DNA of 52,309 nucleotides, taken from assembly GCA_016189835.1 (NCBI GenBank), contig JACPRU010000085.1:1-52309 (forward strand), written 5' to 3'. Positions within the stretch are counted from its first letter, which is position 1. Each line of letters starts with the position of its first letter. The DNA comes from Deltaproteobacteria bacterium. GTDB lineage: Bacteria > Desulfobacterota > Binatia > JACPRU01. Positions 45,404 to 52,309 of this stretch are shown here, piece after piece. The notes below the pieces were generated by a model, which had not been told where the DNA came from, made no database searches, and was given only the letters and a program-made list of their open reading frames with translations. The translations under genes were made by a program, and so were the position numbers.

Positions 45404-46349
45404 GCCATCGATCGAGCAGGCGGTCGGCGAGCCGCTCGAGGGCTTCCCGCCCCTCCTCGCCCCGCTCGAGGGCGTCGAGCCAGCGCGGCGGAATCGCGCT
45501 CGCGCCGTGAAACGCGCCGGCGATCGCGCCGGTCATGGCGCCGATCGAGTGGGCCTCGCCGCCGAGGTTGACGGCGAACGCGATCGCCTCCTCGAGGCTC
45601 TGCCCGCGCGACAGAAAGCAGTACAGCGCGGTCGACACCGAGCCGAGAGCGGTGGCGTTGCAGCCGAGCCGGTCGCGCACGGTCTTGGCCGAAGCTCGCC
45701 GCTCGAGGCACTCCTCGACGGCGCGGAGTTTCTGGCGAAACTCGATCGTGGCCGTGGTGGAGCGCAGCTCGACCACGAACGCGATCGCGTCGAGCACGCC
45801 GCCGTGGTTCTCGAGCGCGAGCGCGATCTGGCGCGCCTGCAGCACGGCGCCGGCGACGCCGAGCGGGTGGCAATGGGTGACCAGCGCAGAGGTCTCGGCG
45901 ACGCGCTCGAGCGTCGCGCGGTCGGAGTGGAAGAGAAGCGCGCAGGGCGCGATGCGCGCCGCCGCACCGCCGCCGAACGAGCCGCGCGCGAACGCATGGC
46001 TCGCCGCCGTGTCCCAGCGCTCCCCGCCCTTCAGCCGCCGCAGGAAATCGGCGGTGGTCCGCCCGTAGTTGCGGTCGGGATCGTAACGCCGCTGGATGCC
46101 CCGCGCGAGCTCGCCGCCGTCGAGGATCTCGTGCTCGAGCAGCCACTCGGCGAGCGCGATCGTCATCTGGGTGTCCCCGGTGGTGCGGCCGCGGGGGTGG
46201 CCGACCGGGTCGCGCAGCTCCCCGTGTTCGCGGGCGATGCGCGCCGCGCTCCAGCCCTGCACGGGGCGGCCGATCGCGTCGCCGACGGCCGTGCCGAGCA
46301 GGCTGCCGCGAAAAGCGTCGCGGAGATCTTGCACGCTCGCCGAGGGCAT
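45354..46349 (-). CDS. ADP-ribosylglycohydrolase family, altered metal site
   Basis: A 331-residue protein of the ADP-ribosylglycohydrolase (DraG/ARH3) fold. FRGSLLGTAVGDAIGRPVQ is the typical start. The canonical T-D-D-T metal motif reads T57-G58-D59-T60, and the second D-x-D-T motif (GGDTDTIG in active enzymes) reads GGEAHSIGA, with E265 and H267 in place of both Asp. Dinuclear Mg binding is thus probably lost or changed. The helix after it (MTGAIAGAFHG) is conserved. It may bind ADP-ribose without cleaving it or use another metal. ATG 46349 starts the conserved core. Confidence 0.85.
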   Translation of the reverse strand: MPSASVQDLRDAFRGSLLGTAVGDAIGRPVQGWSAARIAREHGELRDPVGHPRGRTTGDTQMTIALAEWLLEHEILDGGELARGIQRRYDPDRNYGRTTADFLRRLKGGERWDTAASHAFARGSFGGGAAARIAPCALLFHSDRATLERVAETSALVTHCHPLGVAGAVLQARQIALALENHGGVLDAIAFVVELRSTTATIEFRQKLRAVEECLERRASAKTVRDRLGCNATALGSVSTALYCFLSRGQSLEEAIAFAVNLGGEAHSIGAMTGAIAGAFHGASAIPPRWLDALERGEEGREALERLADRLLDRWLSRKASAASSIGRAGS

Positions 46350-46555
46350 CCCCGAACGTCTAGCGGGGTTCCGGCCGCGAAACCAGTGGATCGTGACGGC
46401 CGAGACGACCGTGGGGCCCGCGAGGGATCGCGACCGCTCCACCCGGTCCCGCGGCGGCTGCGCGCTGCGCCGCCGCTAGCCGCACCCCTCGCCTTTCCTC
46501 GGCGATTGCTGCTAGTCTACGAGGCTCGAATGAAATGTTTCCAGAGGAGTCCCCG

Positions 46556-48397
46556 ATGACGGCGATCGTGAAGCCCGCCCCCGCCCCGCATCACCCGCTG
46601 GCCGGCAAGTCGATGACCGGTGCCGAGGTGATCCTCCAGGTCCTGGCCGACGAGGGCGTCGACACGATCTTCGGTTACAGCGGCGGCGCCATCCTGCCGA
46701 CCTACGACGCGATCTTCCGCTACAACGCCGAGCACGAGAAGTCCGAGGAGATCCGCCTGATCGTTCCCGCCAACGAGCAGGGCGCGGGGTTCATGGCGGC
46801 TGGCTACGCGCGCTCCAGCGGCAAGGTCGGCGTGTTTCTCGTCACCTCCGGCCCCGGCGCGACGAATTCGGTCACGCCGATCCGCGACTGCTTCGCCGAC
46901 TCGGTGCCGGTGGTGCTGATCTGCGGTCAGGTGCCGCGCGCGGCGATCGGCACCGACGCGTTCCAGGAGGCGCCCGTCTACAACATCATGGCGGCCTGCG
47001 CCAAGCACGTGTTCCTGGTCACCGACGAGACCAAGCTCGAGGCGACGATGCGCACCGCCTTCGAGATCGCCCGCACCGGCCGGCCCGGCCCGGTGGTGGT
47101 GGACATCCCGAAGGACGTGCAGAACGCGGCCGCCGTGTTCCAGGGCTCGGGGCTCTTGAAGCTGCGCGGCTATGACGAGCGGCTCGAGGTCCTCAAGCAA
47201 GCCGCGGTCAGCGAGGCGGAAACCAAGGCGTTCTTCCGCCTGCTCTCGCGCGCCGAGCGGCCGCTGCTCTACGTCGGCGGTGGCGTCATCAACAGCAACG
47301 CGGCCGACGCGCTGCGCGCCTTCGCGGAGCGCTTCCGCATCCCGGCGGTGACGACGGTGATGGGGCTCGGCGCGATCGACACGACCTCCGACCTGTCGCT
47401 CGACATGCTCGGCATGCACGGCGCGGCCTACGCGAACTACGCCGTCGAGGACTGCGACTTCGTGTTCGCGATCGGCGCGCGCTTCGACGACCGCGTGTGT
47501 GGCAAGCCGCTCGAGTGGGCGCCGCACGCGAAGGTCGCGCACCTCGACATCGACGGCTCGGAGATCCGCAAGGTCAAGAAGTCGATCGACTGGTTCCACG
47601 TCTCCGACGCCCGGCGCTGCCTCACCGAGCTGCTGCGCGCCGGGAAGGACTTCCACAGGGATTTCACGCCCTGGCTCGAGCACGTGCGCGCGCTGCGCAA
47701 GCGGCACGCCTACGACTACAACCGCGAGTCGCCGCTGCTCCAGCCGCAGGAGCTGCTCGAAGTGCTGAACGACATCGTGCGCGGCGAGGCGATCTACACG
47801 ACCGGCGTCGGCCAGCACCAGATGTGGGCCGCGCAGTATCTCGACGTCAAGCACGCGCGCCACTTCCTCACCTCGGGCAGCATGGGAACGATGGGCTTCG
47901 GGCTGCCTGCGGCGATCGGCGCGCAGATCGCCAACCCCGGGAAGCTCGTCATCGACATCGACGGCGACGGCTCGATTCGCATGAACCTGGGCGAGCTCGA
48001 GTCGCTGACCAACTACGAGATCCCGGTGAAGGTGCTGCTGATCAACAACCTGGGCGACGGCATGGTGCGCCAGTGGCAGGACCTGTTCTTCCAGAACCGC
48101 TACTCGGGCACCGACAAGTCGCTGCACCGCAAGGATTTCGTCAAGGCGGCTCAGGCCGACGGTTTCGGCTTCGCGCGGCGGATCTCCGGGCGCACGGAGC
48201 TGCGGGGCACGCTCGAGGAGTTCGTCGGCTATCGGGGCCCGGCGTTCGTCGAGGCGATGGTCGACCAGAACGCGCACGTCTACCCCATGGTCGGCCCCGG
48301 CCTCGGCTACACGGAGATGATCACCGGCGCCCACATCCCGGCGCGCCAGGTGGTGAAGCCCGACGCGCAGAAGCTCGATCCGAGCAGCATGTTCTGA
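46556..48397 (+). CDS. ilvB: Acetolactate synthase large subunit
   Basis: A 613-residue thiamine-diphosphate enzyme. PANEQGAGFMAAGYAR holds the catalytic Glu74; LVTSGPGATN, GLPAAIGAQ, the TPP motif IDGDGSIRMN (about 467-476) ending in LLINNLGDGMVRQWQ are acetolactate synthase-specific. It condenses pyruvate (or 2-ketobutyrate) for branched-chain amino acids. No ilvN regulatory subunit is adjacent, so regulation may differ or the subunit lies elsewhere. ATG 46556 with GAGGAG 6 bases upstream is preferred to one 21 bases earlier. The C-terminus carries an extra 30 residues after GYTEMITG. Confidence 0.92.
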   Translation: MTAIVKPAPAPHHPLAGKSMTGAEVILQVLADEGVDTIFGYSGGAILPTYDAIFRYNAEHEKSEEIRLIVPANEQGAGFMAAGYARSSGKVGVFLVTSGPGATNSVTPIRDCFADSVPVVLICGQVPRAAIGTDAFQEAPVYNIMAACAKHVFLVTDETKLEATMRTAFEIARTGRPGPVVVDIPKDVQNAAAVFQGSGLLKLRGYDERLEVLKQAAVSEAETKAFFRLLSRAERPLLYVGGGVINSNAADALRAFAERFRIPAVTTVMGLGAIDTTSDLSLDMLGMHGAAYANYAVEDCDFVFAIGARFDDRVCGKPLEWAPHAKVAHLDIDGSEIRKVKKSIDWFHVSDARRCLTELLRAGKDFHRDFTPWLEHVRALRKRHAYDYNRESPLLQPQELLEVLNDIVRGEAIYTTGVGQHQMWAAQYLDVKHARHFLTSGSMGTMGFGLPAAIGAQIANPGKLVIDIDGDGSIRMNLGELESLTNYEIPVKVLLINNLGDGMVRQWQDLFFQNRYSGTDKSLHRKDFVKAAQADGFGFARRISGRTELRGTLEEFVGYRGPAFVEAMVDQNAHVYPMVGPGLGYTEMITGAHIPARQVVKPDAQKLDPSSMF

Positions 48398-48467
48398 GCG
48401 CGCCGCGCCGGCGCGTCACGCTCCCGGCGCCGGCGGGGAGGGCGGTCGGCGCCGCGGCGAAGCGGCC

Positions 48468-48872
48468 TCAGACGAGCTTCTTGCCGTACGCCGCGGTCTC
48501 GACCAGCGCGGTGTCCAGGTACTCGATCACCTCCCGGATCTTGCCGTCGCGCAGCCCGAAGACGAACACGTAGTCGTTGTCGTAGGGCAGGCCGTGGATG
48601 GTCTTGGCCTTGCCGCGCGCCAGCGCGACCACGCGGTCGCCGTCGCCGATCAGCTCGTCGACGGTGAGCGCGATGTCGCCGACGATCTGTTTTCGCCACG
48701 GCGTGAAGAAATCCTCGACGATCTGCTTCAGGCCGCGGTACACCCCGGACACGGGGGTCGTGCCCTTCAGGTCGTAGGTGACGTCGTCGCTGAACAGGGC
48801 GAACGCCGCCTGGGCGTCGCCCTTGGCGATCAGATCGAACCACCGCTGAACGATCTCCCGGCTGCTGGCCAT
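48468..48872 (-). CDS. SnoaL-like (NTF2-fold) protein
   Basis: A 134-residue NTF2-like protein of the SnoaL ketosteroid-isomerase-related type. REIVQRWFDLIAKGDAQAAFALFSDDVTYDL and YRGLKQIVEDFF are the helical half and DYVFVFGLRDGKIREVIEYLDTAL the sheet half. Members bind small hydrophobic ligands; many have no known reaction. ATG 48872 has GAGGAGGAG 8 bases upstream. It is convergent with ilvB and follows the GNAT gene by 133 bases, same strand. Confidence 0.88.
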   Translation of the reverse strand: MASSREIVQRWFDLIAKGDAQAAFALFSDDVTYDLKGTTPVSGVYRGLKQIVEDFFTPWRKQIVGDIALTVDELIGDGDRVVALARGKAKTIHGLPYDNDYVFVFGLRDGKIREVIEYLDTALVETAAYGKKLV

Positions 48873-49005
48873 GATGCGCTCCTCCTCTGCTGGCGGCCGC
48901 GCACTCTAGGCCAGCCGGCCCGGCCGAGTCCAATCGATCCCGCCTCGCGCACGAGCCCGGGGCTGCGCCGCGAAGGCGCCGCGCCGCCGGCGACGCCCGC
49001 CGCGC

Positions 49006-49677
49006 TCACCAGCCCGCCGGCGCGTCCGGCGTCCAGCAGAGGCCGAGCAGGGCGTCGCCGCGGTCGCGGTCGACGGCGGCGAACACGTCCCATTCCTCCG
49101 GCCGCACCTCGACGTCGATGATCGCATGCATCGGGCTGCCGCCGCCGATGCAGACGAACGTCTCGGGATCGAAGCGCTCCACGCCGTAGACGGCGGCGAT
49201 CGCGGCACCGACCTCCCGCTGCCACGCGGTCGGGCGGACGCTCCGCCTCGGCACGTGGGTCGGGTTCCCGGTCATGGTGCGGAAGCTCGCGGGATGGGCG
49301 ACGCGCCCGCAGGAGAGCAAGCGCGGCGCGGCCCGCACGCCGCTGGCCGCGAACGCCCGCCGCTCCAGCTCTCGAAAGAGGCCGCGGCGGCGAAACCGCG
49401 GATCGACGCAGCAGATGCCGGCGAGCGCGACGGGCTGCGCCGACAGGCGCGGCAAGTCCATGATCCGCGCCTCACCGAGCGCGAAGCCGGCCCGCGCGCC
49501 GGCCGCGCGCGCGGTGGCGACGAAGCGCAGCCGCGCCAGCGACTCGATCAGATAGGCGTCCCGGGGCGCTCGGTACGATGCACGGAACAGAGCGAGAAGC
49601 TCCGCCAGGGTGCGTTCGTCGACTCCGCCGCCGGCGGTCACCTCGAAGCGTAACGGGGTCGTCGAGTCGTCTTCCAT
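49006..49677 (-). CDS. GNAT-family acetyltransferase
   Basis: A 223-residue protein with a single GNAT acetyl-CoA-binding motif: AGICCVDPRFRRRGLFRELERRAF (V-x-P-x-x-R-x-x-G-L type) near 88-111, preceded by strand LARLRFVATARAAG. Residues 112-223 continue with a second half including SCGRVAHPASFRTMTGNP and a C-terminal strand VEVRPEEWDVFAAVDRD. The substrate amine is not predictable. ATG 49677 is divergent from the DRE-TIM gene (151 bases apart). The ribosome-binding site is weak. Confidence 0.78.
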   Translation of the reverse strand: MEDDSTTPLRFEVTAGGGVDERTLAELLALFRASYRAPRDAYLIESLARLRFVATARAAGARAGFALGEARIMDLPRLSAQPVALAGICCVDPRFRRRGLFRELERRAFAASGVRAAPRLLSCGRVAHPASFRTMTGNPTHVPRRSVRPTAWQREVGAAIAAVYGVERFDPETFVCIGGGSPMHAIIDVEVRPEEWDVFAAVDRDRGDALLGLCWTPDAPAGW

Positions 49678-49828
49678 CGCCTGGCAGCCGGCCTTCTCGC
49701 TCCCAGCATCCCGGGTCGCGCGCCGAGGATCAACGGCCGGCCGCGGCGGTCCGCGCCGCATCGAGCCGGCGCGCGCTTGCATTGGCTCGCCGGGAGCTTC
49801 ATCGAAGAGGCTGCCGGCGGAGGAAGAC

Positions 49829-50662
49829 ATGGCGCGAGAACCCGTGAGGATCTTCGACACGACGCTGCGCGACGGCCTACGGAACTCCGGGATCGTCCTC
49901 GGCCTCGCCGAGAAAGTGCGCTTCGCGCGCCAGCTCGAGCGTCTCGGCGTGGACGCCATCGAGATCGGATTCGGTGGGCCGCACGAGATCGACTCGATGC
50001 ACGCGATCGCCGCGGCGGTCGGCGAGCCGATCGTGATCGGCCTCTCGCGCGTGAACCGCAAGGACGTCGACCGCGTGCTGCGCGGGGTGGAGCGCGCGAG
50101 GCGCCCCGGGGTCAACGTCTTCCAACCGACCTCCGAAGCGTTTCTCGCCAAGGCGGGAACGTGCCGCGAGCGGGCGCTCGAGGCGAGCGTGCGGGCGGTG
50201 GCCCACGCCAAGCGCCACGTCGACCACGTGCAGTTCTCGGCGCAGGATGCCTCGCGCAGCGACACCGGGTATCTCGCCGAGCTGCTCGCCGCCGTGGCCT
50301 GCGCCGGGGCCACGGTGCTCTGCATCACCGACACGGTGAGCCACGCGGCGCCCGCCCAGTTCGGCGCGCTCTGCCGCGAGCTCCGCGCGCGCGTGGCGAC
50401 GGGCGAAGGCGTCACCTGGAGCGTCCACTGCCACAACCAGCGCGGGCTCGCGGTCGCCAACTGTCTCGCCGCCGTCGAACAGGGAATCGGCCAGGTCGAG
50501 TGCACCGTGAGCGGCGTGGGCGAGGGCGCGGGCAACACGCCGCTCGAGGGAGTGCTTGAAGCTCTGCGGGACCGCGAACCGGCGCAGGCCCGCATCTCGC
50601 TCGGGCGCCTGGCGGAGACCGGCGAGCTGCTGCGCGCGATCTCCCGGCAGGAGATTCGCTGA
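49829..50662 (+). CDS. Short DRE-TIM acyl-CoA lyase/synthase
   Basis: A 277-residue DRE-TIM metallolyase barrel. FDTTLRDGLRNSG gives R14, D15; HCHNQRGLAVAN supplies metal His200 and His202; GVGEGAGNTPLEGV closes the barrel. It equals only the catalytic domain: the C-terminal LeuA regulatory domain is absent. It may be a 2-isopropylmalate/citramalate-type synthase lacking feedback control or an HMG-CoA-lyase-type enzyme. Proximity to ilvB mildly favours branched-chain metabolism. GGAGGA is 5 bases before the ATG. Confidence 0.85.
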   Translation: MAREPVRIFDTTLRDGLRNSGIVLGLAEKVRFARQLERLGVDAIEIGFGGPHEIDSMHAIAAAVGEPIVIGLSRVNRKDVDRVLRGVERARRPGVNVFQPTSEAFLAKAGTCRERALEASVRAVAHAKRHVDHVQFSAQDASRSDTGYLAELLAAVACAGATVLCITDTVSHAAPAQFGALCRELRARVATGEGVTWSVHCHNQRGLAVANCLAAVEQGIGQVECTVSGVGEGAGNTPLEGVLEALRDREPAQARISLGRLAETGELLRAISRQEIR

Positions 50663-50698
50663 TCGATCACTGCGTTCGCCGCGCTTCGGGAGTCCGAC

Positions 50699-51097
50699 AT
50701 GCCTCGCACGATCCAACTCGCCGCCTTCCTACCCGCACCGCCCGAGCGGCTGTTCGACATGTACCTCGATCCCGCCGAGCACGCCGCGTTCACCGGCTCC
50801 GCGGTGGAGATCACCGCTCGGTCCGGCGCTCGCTTCCGCGCGTTCGGCGATCTGCTCTCCGGCACGATCCTCGAGGTCGTCCCCAAGCGTCTGATCGTCC
50901 AGTCCTGGCGTTCGGTGAATTTCGCCCCGTCCGACCTCGACTCGACTCTCGTCCTGACGTTCTGGCCGGAGAAGGACGGCGGTCGCGTGGAGGTCGTGCA
51001 GGTGAACGTCTCCGACCAGGACTTCGCCGGGGTGAGTCAGGGCTGGGAGAAGTACTACTGGACGCCCTGGCGCCAGTACCTCGCCCGGTCCCGCTGA
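50699..51097 (+). CDS. SRPBCC (AHSA1-like) protein
   Basis: A 132-residue START/SRPBCC-fold protein of the AHSA1 group. AFLPAPPERLFDMYLDPAEHAAFTGS at the N-terminus, GTILEVVPKRLIVQSWRS (strands 5-6), and GWEKYYWTPWRQYL as the C-terminal helix are characteristic. The fold binds hydrophobic ligands. It follows the DRE-TIM gene by 36 bases, same strand. No particular ligand is suggested. Confidence 0.9.
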   Translation: MPRTIQLAAFLPAPPERLFDMYLDPAEHAAFTGSAVEITARSGARFRAFGDLLSGTILEVVPKRLIVQSWRSVNFAPSDLDSTLVLTFWPEKDGGRVEVVQVNVSDQDFAGVSQGWEKYYWTPWRQYLARSR

Positions 51098-51137
51098 GGG
51101 TGCCGGCGATGATCGGACCCGCGTCGTCGATCCTTGC

Positions 51138-51166
51138 TTGACGCTCGCGCGGTCTCCGCTCACACT
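51138..51166 (+). promoter_or_regulatory. Possible promoter of the 71-residue ORF
   Basis: TTGACG (five of six to consensus) and CACACT (three of six) separated by 17 bases, about 120 bases before the small ORF. The -35 is good and the spacing ideal, the -10 weak. Confidence 0.3.
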
Positions 51167-51285
51167 CGCGCGGTAGGGTCGCGCGCCGCACGGGGAACGT
51201 CGGTTCGATGACCGGGCCAGCTCGTCGCTCCGGCCATCACGGGTAGCCTCATCAGGCGAGCTACCGTTCACGAAAGGGGGTCCTC

Positions 51286-51501
51286 ATGACCCGACGAGGG
51301 ATCAAGAGCTACGTGATCGGCTGGGAGCCCGGCCGCAGCCGGGCGGTGGCGAGCCTCCAGCTCGAGGACGGCAGCCACCACGCGGTGAAGGTCGAGACGG
51401 CCGCCGAGCTCGCCGCGCTCGCCACGATCCTCAAGGAGTCGCCGGTCTTTCTCTACGAGAACGGCCTGATCGTCACCGGCTGGGAGCCGATCAAGGCCTA
51501 G
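51286..51501 (+). CDS. Small orphan protein
   Basis: A 71-residue protein with no recognised family. GGGGG at -8 and a possible promoter upstream support translation. Sequence SYVIGWEPGRSRAVASLQLEDG, a helix AAELAALATILKESP, and a final strand FLYENGLIVTGWEPIKA suggest a small alpha/beta fold; the tripeptide WEP occurs at both ends (GWEPGR and GWEPIK). The gene stands alone in its spacing, 188 bases after the SRPBCC gene. Confidence 0.65.
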   Translation: MTRRGIKSYVIGWEPGRSRAVASLQLEDGSHHAVKVETAAELAALATILKESPVFLYENGLIVTGWEPIKA

Positions 51502-51618
51502 GGGGAGCGGCGCCGATCGCCGCGGCGGCGGTGGGGTCCGGGGCCGGCGGCCGCGGCTTCGCGTTCCCGCGCCGGGCCTCCGGACGCCTGCGTTTCCACC
51601 AGGAATCGAGCGGCCACG

Positions 51619-52302
51619 ATGCCCGTCCACAAGCCGGCTCTCGGCGTTCTCCTCAACGTCGCGGTCTTCGGCCTGCTGTTGTTTCCACCGGCTCGCACGC
51701 TGATCTGGTGGCGAGCGTGGCTGCTGCTCGGCGTGGTTCTCGTCGCGGCGGCGGCGACGCTGCTCGTCGTCCTCCGCGACCGCCCGGGGCTGCTGAGCGA
51801 GCGCTTCCAGCCGCCGATCCAGGAGGGACAGCCGCTCGCCGACAAGGTCATGGCGCTCTCGTTCCTCGCCGCGTTCCTCGTGCAGACGGTTTTCGTTCCG
51901 CTCGACGTCTTCCGCTTCCACCTGATGAGCCGTCCCGGGCCGCTCGTCTCCGGCTTCGGCCTGGCGCTGTTCGCCGCCGGTTGGGGGCTCATCGGCCTCG
52001 CCCTGCGCGAGAACGCGTTCGCGGCGCCGGTCGTGAAGCATCAGCGGGAGAGAGCCCACGCCGTCGTCTCCAGCGGCGTCTACGGCGTGGTGCGGCATCC
52101 GATGTACGCCGGCGGCGCGTTGCTGGCGATCGGGCTGCCGCTGTGGCTGGAATCGTACGCCGCTCTGCTCCTGGCGAGCGTCCCGATCGCCACGCTGGCC
52201 GCGCGGATCATGGCGGAGGAGCGCTTCCTCAGGCGCGAGCTCGAGGGCTACGGCGCTTACACGGAAAGAACCCGCTACCGGCTGGTCCCGTTTCTCTGGT
52301 AG
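51619..52302 (+). CDS. ICMT-like membrane methyltransferase
   Basis: A 227-residue membrane protein of the isoprenylcysteine carboxyl methyltransferase (ICMT/PEMT-related) family. Five to six hydrophobic segments (e.g. 8-24, 28-52, 75-94, 113-127, 160-195). The SAM-binding signature GVYGVVRHPMYAGG lies near 152-165 and the closing EERFLRRELEGYGAY near 195-209. Bacterial members methylate diverse small or lipid substrates. Complete within the window; 7 bases remain after its stop. Confidence 0.9.
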   Translation: MPVHKPALGVLLNVAVFGLLLFPPARTLIWWRAWLLLGVVLVAAAATLLVVLRDRPGLLSERFQPPIQEGQPLADKVMALSFLAAFLVQTVFVPLDVFRFHLMSRPGPLVSGFGLALFAAGWGLIGLALRENAFAAPVVKHQRERAHAVVSSGVYGVVRHPMYAGGALLAIGLPLWLESYAALLLASVPIATLAARIMAEERFLRRELEGYGAYTERTRYRLVPFLW

Positions 52303-52309
52303 ACGGGGC

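Overview
The window is a very GC-rich chromosomal segment (roughly 70% G+C by eye) packed with about 50 protein genes, many overlapping by 1-11 bases. No rRNA, tRNA, CRISPR array, transposase, phage gene or plasmid function was found. The gene content (GlnRS, a prfA-prmC-murA-his run, LL-diaminopimelate aminotransferase, UbiB/ABC1 kinase, class III nucleotide cyclases, an ethylmalonyl-CoA-type acyl-CoA cluster, a haloalkane-dehalogenase-like hydrolase) suggests a heterotrophic bacterium from a deltaproteobacterial-type lineage, possibly an uncultured group such as Binatota/Desulfobacterota. That placement is inference only.

Layout. 58-2657 (minus): avidin-family protein, universal stress protein, beta-CASP metallo-beta-lactamase ribonuclease and a doubtful small ORF, all overlapping. 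3107-7148 (plus): DoxX, haloalkane-dehalogenase-like hydrolase, a hypothetical gene and a membrane class III adenylate cyclase. 7251-12886 (minus): DoxX, MarR regulator, beta-carbonic anhydrase, glnS, crotonase-family protein, 3-hydroxyacyl-CoA dehydrogenase and a GFA-fold zinc protein. 13020-16169 (plus): two extended SDRs and mtnA; nagZ converges on mtnA. 17431-19320 (plus): deoxynucleoside kinase, alpha/beta hydrolase and a small exported protein. 19366-29566 (minus): one long run, glpK - lipase - rpmE - prfA - prmC - murA - hisD - hisB - hisH - hisA - hisF. 29739-33923 (plus): dapL, folK, a PAS/DHp/receiver protein, PduO-type cobalamin adenosyltransferase and an MBL hydrolase.

34001-45183 is the most interesting part. 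Two divergent units separated by only 44 bp carry ethylmalonyl-CoA mutase, ethylmalonyl/methylmalonyl-CoA epimerase, methylsuccinyl-CoA dehydrogenase, a Chloroflexus-type malyl-CoA/beta-methylmalyl-CoA lyase, a second CitE-type lyase, a two-subunit SucCD-like acyl-CoA synthetase, an unusual ferredoxin-like protein and a cyclase-FHA protein. Together with the nearby cobalamin adenosyltransferase this forms the lower half of the ethylmalonyl-CoA pathway of acetyl-CoA assimilation. Crotonyl-CoA carboxylase/reductase, mesaconyl-CoA hydratase and propionyl-CoA carboxylase are not in the window. The synthetase could convert malyl-CoA to malate with ATP gain, or activate malate.

45184-52302 holds a gene remnant, a diverged ADP-ribosylglycohydrolase, acetolactate synthase, a SnoaL-like protein, a GNAT protein, a short DRE-TIM lyase/synthase, an SRPBCC protein, a small orphan ORF and an ICMT-like membrane methyltransferase.
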